From: Cupriavidus sp. U2 | GTDB taxonomy: Bacteria; Pseudomonadota; Gammaproteobacteria; Burkholderiales; Burkholderiaceae | DNA: 64,000 nt | Direction: 5' to 3' | NCBI RefSeq assembly: GCF_009663685.2 | Contig: NZ_RCOG02000012.1 | Location: forward strand, 846-64,845 | Shown here: one piece after another, positions 24,012-33,648 of the stretch | Position numbering within the stretch: position 1 is the first letter of the stretch | How the letters are laid out: every line of letters starts with the position of its first letter | The notes under the pieces: model-generated | Seen by the model: only the letters and a program-made list of their open reading frames with translations | Told to the model about the DNA's origin: nothing | The model's database searches: none | Made by a program: the position numbers and the translations under genes

Positions 24012-25487
24012 CTATTTCAGGCTCCCCACCGTCGCCTCTTCCCCCCACCACCCACCCCCCAGCGCCTGCATCAGCGCCGCCGAATCGGCCAGTCTGGCCG
24101 CGCGGGCCTGCGACAAATCCAGCGCGGCCTGGCGGGCCTGGCGTTCGGCGTCGATCACCGTGAACTGGCTCACGCCGCCCAGCCGGTATTGCTCGCTGAC
24201 GATGGCCAGCGTGTCGCGCGTTTGCCGGGCATTGTCGGCGCGGGCCTGCAGGGTGCCGGCGTCGGCGTCGAGAGCGCGCAGGGTGTCCGCGACGTTTTGC
24301 AGCCCCTGCAGCACGGCCTGCTGGTAGGCGCCCAGCGATTGTTCGTACGCCGCTTCCTTGGCGCGTTTCTGCGCGCGTAGTTCGCCGCCGTGGAACACCG
24401 GCTGCACCACGCCGGCTGCCAGGCTCCAGACGTTCATGCTGCTGAACAGGTCGCGCGCCCGCATCTGCTGGGTGCCGCCGCTGGCCGTCAGCGTGATCTG
24501 CGGATAGAGGTTGGCGGTGGCCACGCCGATGTCGGCCGATGCCTGGTGCAGCAGCGCCTCGGCCGCGCGGATGTCGGGGCGGCGCCGTGCCAGTTCGCCG
24601 GGCAGGCTGACCGGCAGCGTCTCGGGCAGGTGCAGATCGTCAAGCCGGAACTCGGGCAGATGCGCGCTGGCCGGCGTCTGTCCGGTGTAGACGGCAAGCT
24701 GATGGCGTGCGGCGTCGAGCTGTTGCGACAACCCCGGCAGCAGCGCCTGCGTCTGCGCCAGTTCGGATTGCTGCCGCTGTACGTCCACGCGCGCCACACC
24801 GCCTGCCTTCAGTCGCTGCTGCATGATGCCAAGCTGACGCTGCTGCGCTTCGGCGATGGCCACCGTATCGGCCAGTTGCGCGCGCAGCCCGGCTTCGCGG
24901 ATCACCGTGGTGGCCACGTTCGCCGCCAGCGACAGGCGGGCCGCCTCCAGTTCGTAGCGTTGATAGTCGACCGCAGCACGCAGGCCTTCGAGTTCGCGCC
25001 GCTGCCCGCCAAACAGATCCAGCGCGTAGGACACCTGCACGCTGGCGTTGTAGAGCGTGAACGGGCCGGGGCTCGGAAACTGGGTGATGCCGACGGAGGT
25101 CAGGTCCACCTGCTGGCGGGTGGCGTTGAACTTGGCATCGACCTGCGGAAATTGCGTGGCCCCGGTGCGCGCGGCCAGGTTCTCCTGGGCTTCGCGCAGG
25201 CGGGCGCGCGCCTGCGTCAGCGTGGGGCTGCTGGCCAGCGCCATGCGTATCGTCTCGTCCAGCTGAGGATTGCCGAACAGCGTCCACCATTGCGCGGGCA
25301 CATCGCCGGGCTGCAGCGTTTGCGTCGGGAAGCCCTGGGCCGGCATCTGCAGCGGCTGCGGGCCAGCGGTGTATCGCGCGTCGGCAGGCGCGTCGGGGCT
25401 GCGGAAGTCCGGGCCTACCGCGCAACCGGCGGCCAGCAGCGCGCAAAGCGAGGCGACCGGGGCGAGCAAGGTGGGAAACGTACGCAT
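24012..25487 (-). CDS. Outer membrane efflux lipoprotein, NodT/OprM family
   Basis: A 491-residue TolC-type channel. The signal peptide ends in the lipobox AAGC (Cys22), followed by AVGPDFRSPD, which is typical of NodT lipoproteins. Two related halves carry long helices, seen in LVWFNPQLDET-like WWTLFGNPQLDETIRMALAS and GELARRRPDIRAAEALLHQA, the latter being the diagnostic second-repeat motif RRPDIRAAE. It should form the outer-membrane duct for the ABC exporter encoded just upstream on the same strand (16 bases between stop of the permease and this start), giving a full tripartite pump. Confidence 0.92.
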   Translation of the reverse strand: MRTFPTLLAPVASLCALLAAGCAVGPDFRSPDAPADARYTAGPQPLQMPAQGFPTQTLQPGDVPAQWWTLFGNPQLDETIRMALASSPTLTQARARLREAQENLAARTGATQFPQVDAKFNATRQQVDLTSVGITQFPSPGPFTLYNASVQVSYALDLFGGQRRELEGLRAAVDYQRYELEAARLSLAANVATTVIREAGLRAQLADTVAIAEAQQRQLGIMQQRLKAGGVARVDVQRQQSELAQTQALLPGLSQQLDAARHQLAVYTGQTPASAHLPEFRLDDLHLPETLPVSLPGELARRRPDIRAAEALLHQASADIGVATANLYPQITLTASGGTQQMRARDLFSSMNVWSLAAGVVQPVFHGGELRAQKRAKEAAYEQSLGAYQQAVLQGLQNVADTLRALDADAGTLQARADNARQTRDTLAIVSEQYRLGGVSQFTVIDAERQARQAALDLSQARAARLADSAALMQALGGGWWGEEATVGSLK

Positions 25488-25503
25488 GGCAAGGCTCCGC
25501 TTG

Positions 25504-26682
25504 TCAGTCCAGCGTGCGCTTGTAGAAGCGCACGGCGATACCCATGACGATGACCGTGAACAGCGCCACGGGCCAGACGTTGGGCCAGAGTTCGGTCCAG
25601 CCGCTGCCCTTGAGCATGATGCTGCGGACCATCCGGTTGAAATAGGTCATCGGCAGTACGTTGCCGATCCACTGCGCCCATGTCGGCATGCCGGCGAACG
25701 GGAACATGAAGCCGGACAGCAGGATGTTCGGCAGGAAGTAGAAGAACGTGAGCTGCACCGCCTGCAGCTGGTTGCTGGCCAGCGACGACAGCGTGATGCC
25801 CACCGTCAGGTTGGCCGCGATGAACAGCAGCGTGGCCAGGTACACCGCCAGCACCGAGCCGAGGAACGGCACCGAGAACACGTAGTGCGCGGCCAGCACG
25901 ATGATGGTGGCCTGGATCAGGCCGATGAAGATGTACGGGACAATCTTGCCCGAGATCACCTCGATGGGCTGCACCGGCGTGGCCAGCAGGTTTTCCATCG
26001 TGCCGCGCTCGCGTTCGCGCGTCATGGCCAGGCCCGTCATCATGACCATCGTCATCGTCAGGATGGTACCCATCAGCCCCGGGACGATGTTGTACTGGGT
26101 GATGCCTTCGGGGTTGTACAGGCGGTGCACGTTGACGTCGAAGGCCGGTTTGCCGCCGGCCAGCGGCGCCAGCGCGCCCTTGAGGTCGATGCGCGCGACG
26201 GTGTCCGGCAACTGCGCCAGCGCCGCGATGGCCTGGCCCGTGGCGGACGGGTCGGTGGCATCGGCTTCCACCAGGATCTGGGGGCGGTCGCCATGCAGCA
26301 GCCGCCGCGAGAAGTCGTGCGGGATATTGACCACGAACTGCACGTCGCCCCGCAGCAGCGCCTCGCGCCCCGCGGTCTCGTCGGGCATCGTGCGCACCAC
26401 CCGGAAGTACGTGGTGTTTTCCATCGCCGCGATGAACGTGCGCGAGAAATCGCTGTGCTCGGCCACGATCACCGCCGTGGGCATGTGGCGCGGATCGCTG
26501 TTGATGGCGAAGCCGAACAGCAGCAGTTGCACGATCGGCAGGGCCACGATCATGCCGAACGTGATGCGGTCGCGGCGCAGCTGCAGGAATTCCTTCAGCA
26601 CGATGCTCCACCATCGCTGTAGCGAGAACGCCGTGTGCGACGGCCGCGAAGGATTGCGGGCGGACGGGCGCGCGGCGCTCAT
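25504..26682 (-). CDS. ABC-2 type efflux permease (YbhR/YhhJ-like)
   Basis: A 392-residue permease of the ABC-2 family. One membrane span near residue 40-60 (RITFGMIVALPIVQLLLFGF) is followed by a periplasmic domain of about 120 residues and five further spans. The loop GLAMTRERERGTMENLLATP is the conserved coupling region of this subfamily. The frame extends upstream to 26961, but that part is antisense-like sequence inside the ATPase gene; ATG 26682 overlaps the ATPase stop by four bases and is the real start. YbhGFSR of E. coli has two such permeases, whereas here only one is present, so it likely works as a homodimer. Confidence 0.92.
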   Translation of the reverse strand: MSAARPSARNPSRPSHTAFSLQRWWSIVLKEFLQLRRDRITFGMIVALPIVQLLLFGFAINSDPRHMPTAVIVAEHSDFSRTFIAAMENTTYFRVVRTMPDETAGREALLRGDVQFVVNIPHDFSRRLLHGDRPQILVEADATDPSATGQAIAALAQLPDTVARIDLKGALAPLAGGKPAFDVNVHRLYNPEGITQYNIVPGLMGTILTMTMVMMTGLAMTRERERGTMENLLATPVQPIEVISGKIVPYIFIGLIQATIIVLAAHYVFSVPFLGSVLAVYLATLLFIAANLTVGITLSSLASNQLQAVQLTFFYFLPNILLSGFMFPFAGMPTWAQWIGNVLPMTYFNRMVRSIMLKGSGWTELWPNVWPVALFTVIVMGIAVRFYKRTLD

Positions 26683-27716
26683 GATGCCTCCCTGCGCCCG
26701 TGCGCGGCCTTCTTTTGCGGCGGGGCGGCCATGTTGTCCTGTGCGCCGCCCATCATGTGGATGAACACGTCTTCGAGGCTGGTCTCGGTCTGCACCAGAC
26801 GGTGGTGGGCGCCCGCGTATTGCCTGAGCGTCCGTTCGAGCTGCACGGCGTCCTTGCCGGTCACATGCAGCGCGGTGCCGAATGCCACGGTCTGGTCCAC
26901 GCCAGGCTTGCCCTGCAGCTGCGCGGAAAGCTCGGCCAGGTTGTCGCCCTCGACGCTCCACGTGCTCAGGTGCTGGCTGGCGACCACTTCATCCGACGTG
27001 CCCTGCGCCAGCAGCGTGCCGTAGGCGATATAGGCCAGCTTGTGGCAGCGTTCGGCCTCGTCCATGTAGTGCGTGCTGACCAGCACCGAGATGCCGCGTG
27101 CCGCCAACTGGTGCAGCTGTTCCCAGAAATCGCGGCGCGCCTTGGGATCGACGCCGGCAGTCGGTTCGTCGAGCAGCAGCAGTTGCGGCTCGTGCAGCAG
27201 GCACGCGGCCAGCGCGAGCCGCTGCTTCCAGCCGCCGGACAACGAGCCGGCCAGCTGCTCGGCGCGCGATTGCAGGCCCAGGTCTTCCAGCGCGCGCGCC
27301 ACCACGTCCTTGCGGTTGGGCATGTCGTAGACGCGGGCGACGAAGTCGAGGTTCTCGCGGATCGACAGGTCTTCCCAGTACGAGAACCGCTGCGTCATGT
27401 AGCCCACGTTGCGCTTGATGTCGGCGGCCTGCTTGAGGATGTCGTAGCCCAGGCAGGTGCCGGAGCCGGAATCGGGCGTCAGCAGCCCGCACATCATGCG
27501 GATGGAGGTGGTCTTGCCGCTGCCGTTCGGGCCCAGGAAGCCGAAGATCTCGCCGCGCGCCACCTGCATGGTCAGGTTGTTGACCACGTGCTTGTCGCCG
27601 AAGTGCTTGTTCAGGTCGTGCACGTCGATGACCAGTTCCCCGTTGCGGTGGCCGTTGGCGGTGGTGCTGCCGTCGCCTTGGCCCGGTTCCGGCCGCCTGC
27701 CGGGCTGGGTGCTCAT
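26679..27716 (-). CDS. ABC efflux transporter ATP-binding protein (YbhF-like, single domain)
   Basis: A 345-residue ATPase with one nucleotide-binding domain. After a hydrophilic leader of about 25 residues come Walker A LGPNGSGKTTSIRM, the Q-loop YMTQRFSYWEDLSIRENL, the signature LSGGWKQRLALAACLL (GGW in place of the more usual GGQ), Walker B LLLLDEPTAGVDPK and the switch STHYMDEAERC. The YMTQRFSLY-type Q-loop and GGWKQR signature match the YbhF/YhiH family; those proteins often carry two domains, but this one has one. ATG 27716 overlaps the upstream adaptor gene by four bases. Confidence 0.92.
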   Translation of the reverse strand: MSTQPGRRPEPGQGDGSTTANGHRNGELVIDVHDLNKHFGDKHVVNNLTMQVARGEIFGFLGPNGSGKTTSIRMMCGLLTPDSGSGTCLGYDILKQAADIKRNVGYMTQRFSYWEDLSIRENLDFVARVYDMPNRKDVVARALEDLGLQSRAEQLAGSLSGGWKQRLALAACLLHEPQLLLLDEPTAGVDPKARRDFWEQLHQLAARGISVLVSTHYMDEAERCHKLAYIAYGTLLAQGTSDEVVASQHLSTWSVEGDNLAELSAQLQGKPGVDQTVAFGTALHVTGKDAVQLERTLRQYAGAHHRLVQTETSLEDVFIHMMGGAQDNMAAPPQKKAAHGRREAS

Positions 27717-28684
27717 GATGGCGTCACCTCCACCGGCTGGCCTGGACGCAGCTTCGGCGCGTCGGCGGCGCTGGGTCTGGCCTCGATCAGGAACACGAGC
27801 TTGCGGCGGGTTTCGTTGCTGTAGATGACGGGCGGCGTGTATTCGGCCTGGTTCGACACATAGGTGACCTTGGCCGCCACCGGGGCCGCGCAGCCATCGC
27901 AATGGATCGTGATGGCCTGGCCGTTCTTCAGCGATCCCACCACGGCCTCGGGCACGTAGAAGCGCACCTTGACGTTGCCGGGCGGCAGCATGCGCACCAC
28001 GGCGCTGCCCGCCGGCACCCATTCGCCGGGGCGGAACGGCACATCGTAGACCAGTCCGGACACCGTGGCATTGACCGATTTGCGCGACAGCTTCCACTCG
28101 GCCTGGGCCAGCGCGGCGCGCGCGGCGTCCACCTGGGCCGACTGGGCGGCCAGCTGGTCCTTGCGACCGGGCAGCCGGGCCACGTCGATATCGCGCTGCA
28201 GTTCGCGCACGCGGGCGGCATCGGCGTCGGCCGTGGCGCGGCTTTCGTCAAGCTGCGCCTTCGAGATGCCGCCGATGTCGAACTGCGCCTCGTCGCGCTT
28301 GCGCTGGGCGGCACTGCGGCCGGCCTGCGCCTGGGCCTGCACCAGTTGCGCCTGGCTGACCGCCACTTCCACGGGGCGCTTGCCAGTCTGGATGTCGGCC
28401 AGCTGGGCCTCGGCCACGCGCACCTGTTCGGCGGCCTGCTGGTGCGCGGCGCGTTCGTCATCGGATTCCAGTACGAATAGCGGCGCACCGTTGCTGACCT
28501 GCTGGCCGCGATCGACTGACAGCGTTTCTAGCCGGCCCGCGAATGGCGAGGCCACGGCGACGAATTCGCCTTCGACGTAGCCCTGCCAGGTAGTGGGCTT
28601 GTCGTTGCCGCAGGCAGCCAGCAGCGGCAAAGACATGGCGGCCAGCAGCAGGGGCCGGGTATGGTGCGGGACGGGAAGCATCAT
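27713..28684 (-). CDS. HlyD-type periplasmic adaptor lipoprotein (YbhG-like)
   Basis: A 323-residue membrane-fusion protein. The signal peptide ends at LLAAC (Cys25), so the protein is probably an inner-membrane-anchored lipoprotein. The mature part has the two half-lipoyl motifs (GRLETLSVDRGQQVSNGAPL and SVNATVSGLVYDVPFRPGEW) around a coiled coil of about 130 residues rich in Ala, Gln and Arg. It bridges the permease/ATPase pair to the NodT channel. YbhG-family features include VRFYVPEAVVGSLKNGQ and the Cys pair in HCDGCAAPV. It is the first structural gene after the TetR gene (21 bases). Confidence 0.9.
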   Translation of the reverse strand: MMLPVPHHTRPLLLAAMSLPLLAACGNDKPTTWQGYVEGEFVAVASPFAGRLETLSVDRGQQVSNGAPLFVLESDDERAAHQQAAEQVRVAEAQLADIQTGKRPVEVAVSQAQLVQAQAQAGRSAAQRKRDEAQFDIGGISKAQLDESRATADADAARVRELQRDIDVARLPGRKDQLAAQSAQVDAARAALAQAEWKLSRKSVNATVSGLVYDVPFRPGEWVPAGSAVVRMLPPGNVKVRFYVPEAVVGSLKNGQAITIHCDGCAAPVAAKVTYVSNQAEYTPPVIYSNETRRKLVFLIEARPSAADAPKLRPGQPVEVTPS

Positions 28685-28705
28685 GCGGGCTCCGGGATAC
28701 CAGGT

Positions 28706-29380
28706 TCAGGCAGGGGCTTGGGGCGGCACGGACAGCCCATGACCCAGCAGGGCAGTGACGTGGCGCACCAGCGTGTCGGTGTCGATGTCGGCGGCGCCGG
28801 GCAGCGCGCGCCAGATGTGCGTGGTGGCCAGCGGCAGCAGTGTCAGGCCGATCAGCGACACCATCACCAGCGCGGGCGCCAGGCCGGGGTTGAGTTGGCC
28901 CTGCGCATGGGCGGCCGCCAGCGGGCCGGCGATCAGATGCGCGCGCTGCAGGGCCACCCGCTGCAGCAGGCGCTCGCGCAGTTGGCCTTCACTGCCGACA
29001 ATCTCGCGGATCCATAACCCCGGAAACCATGGCGTTGCCGATGCCGTGCGGATCAGCTGCTCCGCCAGCGCCTGGATGCGGGCGATGGGGTCGGGCGGGC
29101 CAGCCTGCAGCGCGCCGAACACGTGTTCGATCAGCGGTTGGAGCCGTTCCTCGAAGATGGCGTCAAGCAGCGTGTCGCGGTCGCCAAAGTAGTAATGCAC
29201 CAGAGCCGGCGTCACGCCGGCTTCCGCGGCGATGGCCTTGGTCGAGGTGGCCGCCACGCCGTGGCGGGCGAACAGCGTGACGGCGGCATCGATCAGGCGG
29301 TCGCGCTGCCCGGCATCGGATGCCTGCGCGGCTGGGCGGCCGGGACGGCGCGGGGAATCGGTCGGTGGGCGGGAGGGCAT
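28706..29380 (-). CDS. TetR/AcrR family regulator of the efflux operon (CecR-like)
   Basis: A 224-residue TetR-type repressor. The helix-turn-helix is at residues 25-65: LIDAAVTLFARHGVAATSTK then AIAAEAGVTPALVHYYFGDR. The rest is a helical ligand domain. I preferred ATG 29380; an in-frame GTG at 29410 would add ten residues. It is the first gene of the five-gene minus-strand operon, so it most likely represses its own operon and is released by an exported compound. The order regulator, adaptor, ATPase, permease matches cecR-ybhGFSR of E. coli, with an outer-membrane channel added. Confidence 0.88.
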   Translation of the reverse strand: MPSRPPTDSPRRPGRPAAQASDAGQRDRLIDAAVTLFARHGVAATSTKAIAAEAGVTPALVHYYFGDRDTLLDAIFEERLQPLIEHVFGALQAGPPDPIARIQALAEQLIRTASATPWFPGLWIREIVGSEGQLRERLLQRVALQRAHLIAGPLAAAHAQGQLNPGLAPALVMVSLIGLTLLPLATTHIWRALPGAADIDTDTLVRHVTALLGHGLSVPPQAPA

Positions 29381-29433
29381 CGTGCCAGTGCGAGACTTCG
29401 GAAGCGCCACAAAATGGCGGAGTTCCGAACCAT

Positions 29434-29454
29434 ATTAATTTTCGGATTAATTAA
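29434..29454. promoter_or_regulatory. AT-rich dyad upstream of TetR gene, candidate operator
   Basis: Within a GC-rich setting, ATTAAT occurs at 29434-29439 and again at 29446-29451, the second inside the palindrome TTAATTAA (29447-29454). The arrangement ATTAAT, six bases, ATTAAT lies 54-74 bases upstream of the TetR start and also upstream of the porin gene on the other strand. It is a good candidate for the TetR-type operator. Confidence 0.5.
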
Positions 29455-29627
29455 TACAAGGGCGGTTACAACGTCGGCTTTGCGCCACCGCAAGGCTTGA
29501 CAAAACAAGCGTCGCCAGAATGCTGCATCGCAGCAAAAAGAGGTAGACATGTCATGTCGGCTTGGCTATGCTCGCGCCTGTCCAGAAGGGTGCCCGTGGG
29601 TGGTGCATCCGCATCCCGGGTTTTCCT

Positions 29628-31049
29628 ATGCAGTGCTTCCGTTTCCTGGCCGCCGTGCTGCGGCCACGCCCGCGCTTTGTCCGTCAGCTTGTCGCCTGGA
29701 TGGTGGCGAGTACGGCGTTGCCGTGGGCGGCGCACGCGCAGGAAACGCCGCCCGCGGCCATCCCGGCGGCCAATGCGCCCGCCGCCAGCGTGCCGCTCGT
29801 CAACGATATGGAGAGCCCGTTCGCGTTCCACGGGCAGACCACCTATATCTGGCAGCGCAAGCCCGCGTTCAGCGCGCCCTATTCGGGCGAGAACAGCCTG
29901 ACGCCAAACCGTGCCAAGAGCTATTCGTGGACGGCCACCCTCGACCTGGGCCTGCGGCTGTGGAAGGGGGCCGAATTCCACTTCAACCCCGAGGTGGCGC
30001 AGGGCGTGCCGTTTTCCGACCTGCACGGCATGGGCGGCCTGTCCAACGGCGAACTGGCCAAGACGGCCAGCACGAGCCCGAAGGTCTACCGGGCCCGCGC
30101 CTTTATCCGGCAGTACTGGGGCCTGGGTGGCGGCGATGAAACGCTGGACTCGGACTTCAACCAGTTCGCCCGCACGGTGGACAAGCAGCGCCTGGTGCTG
30201 ACCGCCGGCAACTTTGGCGTGATCGACGTGTTCGACCAGAACCCGTATGGCTCCGACCCCCGCACGCAGTTCATGAACTGGTCGTTCATGACGCATGGCT
30301 CCTGGGACTATCCCGCCGACTCGCGCGGCTATAACTGGGGTGCGGCACTCGAATACATCGGCGATGGCTGGTCGGCCCGCGTGGGCCATTTCCTGCAGCC
30401 GGTCGAATCGAACGGGCGTGAGCTGGATACCCGGCTGTTCCAGCACTATGGCCAGATGCTGGAGCTGGAAAAGCGTTACACCATCGCGGAGCGGCCCGGC
30501 CAGGCGCGCCTGCTGCTATGGCGGAACAAGGCGCGCATGGGTGCGTTCAACGACGCGCTTGCGTTCGGCCAGGCCAACGGCGTGACGCCCGATGTGGCCG
30601 ATGTGCGGCGCGAGCACAGCAAGTGGGGCGTCGGGCTGGCCTTCCTGCAGGAAGTGGCCGACGACGCCGGCGTGTTCCTGCGTGCCAACTGGTCCGACGA
30701 CAAGACCGAGACCTATGCGTTTACCGAAATCGGCCGGCAGGTATCGGCCGGCGGCACGATGAAGGGCGCGCGCTGGGGGCGCCCCAAGGACGAGGTGGGC
30801 CTGGCCGTGGCCGTGAACATGCTGGGATCGGGGCACCGCAACTACCTGGCCGCCGGCGGCCTGGGTGCCTTCCTGGGCGATGGCGCGCTGCGCTACGGGC
30901 CCGAGCAGATCGTCGAGATCTACTACAGCGTGGCGGTATGGAAGACGCTGACGCTGAGCCCGGATTTCCAGTACGTGCGCAATCCGGGCTACAACCGCGA
31001 CCGCGGGCCGGCCAAATTCATCGGCATCCGCGCGCACGCGGAGTTCTGA
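29628..31049 (+). CDS. Outer-membrane porin-like protein (OprB/alginate-export type barrel)
   Basis: A 473-residue secreted protein. ATG 29628 starts a signal peptide with cleavage about AHA-QE (37/38). The mature protein has alternating beta-strand patterns, many aromatic residues at strand ends and a terminal Phe (IGIRAHAEF), all typical of an outer-membrane barrel. MESPFAFHGQTTYIWQRKPA and the late VEIYYSVAVWKTLTLSPDFQ with YVRNPGYNRDRGP match carbohydrate-selective porins of the OprB family. The substrate is unknown. It is divergent from the efflux operon and convergent with queF. The frame extends to 29562, but the extra residues lack a signal-sequence role. Confidence 0.78.
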   Translation: MQCFRFLAAVLRPRPRFVRQLVAWMVASTALPWAAHAQETPPAAIPAANAPAASVPLVNDMESPFAFHGQTTYIWQRKPAFSAPYSGENSLTPNRAKSYSWTATLDLGLRLWKGAEFHFNPEVAQGVPFSDLHGMGGLSNGELAKTASTSPKVYRARAFIRQYWGLGGGDETLDSDFNQFARTVDKQRLVLTAGNFGVIDVFDQNPYGSDPRTQFMNWSFMTHGSWDYPADSRGYNWGAALEYIGDGWSARVGHFLQPVESNGRELDTRLFQHYGQMLELEKRYTIAERPGQARLLLWRNKARMGAFNDALAFGQANGVTPDVADVRREHSKWGVGLAFLQEVADDAGVFLRANWSDDKTETYAFTEIGRQVSAGGTMKGARWGRPKDEVGLAVAVNMLGSGHRNYLAAGGLGAFLGDGALRYGPEQIVEIYYSVAVWKTLTLSPDFQYVRNPGYNRDRGPAKFIGIRAHAEF

Positions 31050-31051
31050 CG

Positions 31052-31079
31052 AACCGGCCCGGCCGGCTTCGGGCGGGTT
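31052..31079. terminator. Bidirectional hairpin between convergent porin and queF genes
   Basis: The 33-base gap between the convergent genes holds AACCGGCCCG (31052-31061) and CGGGCGGGTT (31070-31079), which pair over ten positions with one mismatch around an 8-base loop. There is no T run on either strand. Confidence 0.5.
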
Positions 31080-31082
31080 GCC

Positions 31083-31916
31083 TTACTGCCGCGCGTTGCG
31101 CCGGTTGTCCGGCCACGGCGTGTTGAAGTTGGTGCGGAACGGGTTGATGTCCAGGCCCCCACGGCGCGTATAGCGGGCGTAGACCGCCAGCTTCACCGGC
31201 TTGCACATGCGCATCACGTCGGTAAAGATCCGCTCCACGCACTGCTCGTGAAACTCGTTGTGATTGCGGAACGAGATCAGGTACTTGAGCAGCCCTTCCT
31301 GGTCGATCGGTGCGCCCACGTAGCGGATCTGCACGCTGGCCCAGTCGGGCTGACCAGTCACCAGGCAGTTCGACTTCAGCAGGTGAGACACCAGCGATTC
31401 CTCCACCGGCGATTCGTCCTGGTCGGCCTTGAGCAGCGTCGGATCGGGTTCGTAGACGTCGGTCTCGATGTCCAGGCGGTCCAGCAGCAGGCCGTCCAGT
31501 TCGCCCATCTTCTGCGTGCCCAGGTCCGATTCGGTCACCAGCCGCACCTGCACCGTGCCGCCCGTCGCGTCGGACAGGTCGTGGTGCAGCAACTGCTGCA
31601 GCGCCTCGGCCGACGCAAGCTTGCTCTGGTTGAACGAATTCAGGTACAGCTTGAACGATTTCGATTCGACGATGTTCGGCGTATCGGCGGGAATGATGAA
31701 GGTGGCCAGCGCCACCTGCGGCTTGCCCTTGAGGTTCAGCCACGACACCTCGTAGGCATTCCAGATATCGACGCCGAAGAAGGGCAGGGCCTTGCCTTCG
31801 GGCAGGCCGATCTCGGTGCGCTTGGGCTGGCGCGGAATCGGGAACAGCAGCGTCGGGTCGTATTCGGTCTTGTAGGCCGAGGGCTTGCCCAGCGGCGAGT
31901 GCTCAGGAAGCGTCAT
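31083..31916 (-). CDS. queF: NADPH-dependent 7-cyano-7-deazaguanine reductase QueF
   Basis: A 277-residue cytosolic enzyme that reduces preQ0 to preQ1 in queuosine biosynthesis. The length and the two tunnel-fold halves identify the long (E. coli-type) form. Catalytic Cys184 lies in [15 protein letters not shown] and the general acid Asp191 follows; the QueF motif with [14 protein letters not shown] is in the N-terminal half. ATG 31916 follows a gap of only eight bases from ilvA, so both may be on one transcript, though they have no metabolic link. The other queuosine genes are not in this window. Confidence 0.96.
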   Translation of the reverse strand: MTLPEHSPLGKPSAYKTEYDPTLLFPIPRQPKRTEIGLPEGKALPFFGVDIWNAYEVSWLNLKGKPQVALATFIIPADTPNIVESKSFKLYLNSFNQSKLASAEALQQLLHHDLSDATGGTVQVRLVTESDLGTQKMGELDGLLLDRLDIETDVYEPDPTLLKADQDESPVEESLVSHLLKSNCLVTGQPDWASVQIRYVGAPIDQEGLLKYLISFRNHNEFHEQCVERIFTDVMRMCKPVKLAVYARYTRRGGLDINPFRTNFNTPWPDNRRNARQ

Positions 31917-31924
31917 GATCGGTC

Positions 31925-33460
31925 TCAGGACAGGAACAGCTTGTAGACGGGGTTGTCGGTCTCGTCCCAGTGTACGTAACCGAGCGTGGAAAGGAACGTG
32001 CGGAACTCGCGTTTTTCGTTGCGGGGCACCTGGATGCCGACCAGGATGTTCGACGTGTCCGCCCCCTGGTTCCGGTAGTGGAACAGGCTGATGTTCCAGT
32101 TCGGGCTCATGCTCGACAGGAACCGCATCAGCGCGCCCGGGCGCTCGGGGAATTCGAAGCGGTACAGCAGTTCGTCGTGTGCCAGCGGCGAATGGCCGCC
32201 CACCATGTAGCGGATGTGCTGCTTGGCCAGCTCGTCGTTGGACAGGTCCAGCGTGTCGAAGCCATGGCGGCGGAAGTTGGCGGCGATCTTGTCGCTTTCC
32301 GCCCGGCTGGCGATCTGCACGCCCACGAAGATGTGCGCCACGCCGGTATCGGCGATCCGGTAGTTGAATTCCGTCACGCTGCGGGTGCCGACCTGTTCGC
32401 AGAAGCGTTTGAAGCTGCCGCGTTCCTCGGGGATGGTGACCGCGAAGATGGCCTCGCGGGCCTCGCCCACCTCGGCACGCTCGGCCACGAAGCGCAGGCG
32501 GTCGAAGTTCATGTTGGCGCCGCAGGCGATGGCCACCAGGTGCTGGCCCTTGAGCTTCTCGCGCTCGGCGTAGGCCTTCAGGCCGGCCACGGCCAGCGCG
32601 CCGGCCGGCTCCAGGATGCTGCGCGTGTCCTGGAACACATCCTTCAGGCCGGCGCAGATCGCATCGGTATCCACCAGGATGATGTCGTCCACCAGCTCGC
32701 GCGTGATGCGGAAGGTCTCCTTGCCGACCAGCTTCACGGCGGTACCGTCCGAGAACAGGCCCACGTCCTTCAGCTCCACGCGCTTGCCGGCGTCCACCGA
32801 ACGCTTCATCGCGTCGGAATCGAGCGTCTGCACGCCGATCACCTTGATGTCCGGACGCACGGCCTTCACGTAGCTGGCAATGCCCGAAATCAACCCGCCG
32901 CCGCCGATGGCGACGAAGATCGCGTGGATCGGGCCCGGGTGCTGGCGCAGGATCTCTATGGCGATGGTGCCCTGGCCGGCGATGACCTCTGGATCGTCGA
33001 ACGGGTGGATGAAGGTGAGCTTGTGCTTCTTTTCCAGTTCGGCCGCGTGCAGGTAGGCGTCGCTGTAGGAATCTCCATGCAGTACGACCTGCACCCATTC
33101 GCCGCCGCGCTCGCGCACGGCATCGATCTTCACCTGCGGCGTGGTGGTCGGCATGCAGATCATGGCCTTGCACTGCAGCCGGGCGGCGGACAGCGCCACG
33201 CCCTGGGCATGGTTGCCGGCCGACGCGGCGATCACGCCGCGCTTGAGATCCTCGGGGCGCAGCGACGCCATCTTGTTGTACGCCCCGCGCAACTTGAACG
33301 AGAACACCGGCTGGGTGTCCTCGCGCTTGAACCAGACCGCATTGTGCGTGCGCGCCGACAGCGCGGGGGCGTAGGTCAGTTCGGTTTCCTGGGCCACGTC
33401 GTAGACCTTGGCGGTCAGGATCTTCTTCAAATAGTCGGGCTTGGCGGGGGTGCGGGTCAT
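31925..33460 (-). CDS. ilvA: Threonine ammonia-lyase, biosynthetic
   Basis: A 511-residue PLP enzyme that deaminates threonine to 2-oxobutanoate, the first step of isoleucine synthesis. The catalytic domain has the Schiff-base Lys57 in [25 protein letters not shown], and the PLP-binding glycine loop [15 protein letters not shown]. The C-terminal 170 residues contain two ACT-like regulatory domains ([20 protein letters not shown] and [20 protein letters not shown]), which bind Ile and Val. The length fits the allosteric biosynthetic form. It is divergent from otsB; ATG 33460 begins [20 protein letters not shown], whereas the upstream frame is in the intergenic gap. Confidence 0.96.
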   Translation of the reverse strand: MTRTPAKPDYLKKILTAKVYDVAQETELTYAPALSARTHNAVWFKREDTQPVFSFKLRGAYNKMASLRPEDLKRGVIAASAGNHAQGVALSAARLQCKAMICMPTTTPQVKIDAVRERGGEWVQVVLHGDSYSDAYLHAAELEKKHKLTFIHPFDDPEVIAGQGTIAIEILRQHPGPIHAIFVAIGGGGLISGIASYVKAVRPDIKVIGVQTLDSDAMKRSVDAGKRVELKDVGLFSDGTAVKLVGKETFRITRELVDDIILVDTDAICAGLKDVFQDTRSILEPAGALAVAGLKAYAEREKLKGQHLVAIACGANMNFDRLRFVAERAEVGEAREAIFAVTIPEERGSFKRFCEQVGTRSVTEFNYRIADTGVAHIFVGVQIASRAESDKIAANFRRHGFDTLDLSNDELAKQHIRYMVGGHSPLAHDELLYRFEFPERPGALMRFLSSMSPNWNISLFHYRNQGADTSNILVGIQVPRNEKREFRTFLSTLGYVHWDETDNPVYKLFLS

Positions 33461-33648
33461 GGTCTGCGGGCGCCACGCTGGCCGTGGCAAAAAAAGCCGG
33501 AAAAATCGGCGGAAACCGCCAATGATAATGGATGGCGCACATGCGGGCCCCGGCACCGCGTGGTGGCGCCTCAGGTGCCGCAAGGGCCACTGTTGTAGGA
33601 CAGCGCCCGGTGGACGCTCGTCAAATCGGCGTGCTACGGTTTCACGCG

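Noticed and set aside
26683..26961. Longer start for the ABC permease
   Set aside because: The extension is inside the ATPase gene in another frame, and ATG 26682 overlaps the ATPase stop by the typical four bases.
33532..33648. Longer start for otsB (39 residues)
   Set aside because: The extra residues are basic and low in structure and would occupy the divergent ilvA/otsB promoter region; the DxD motif distance fits ATG 33649.
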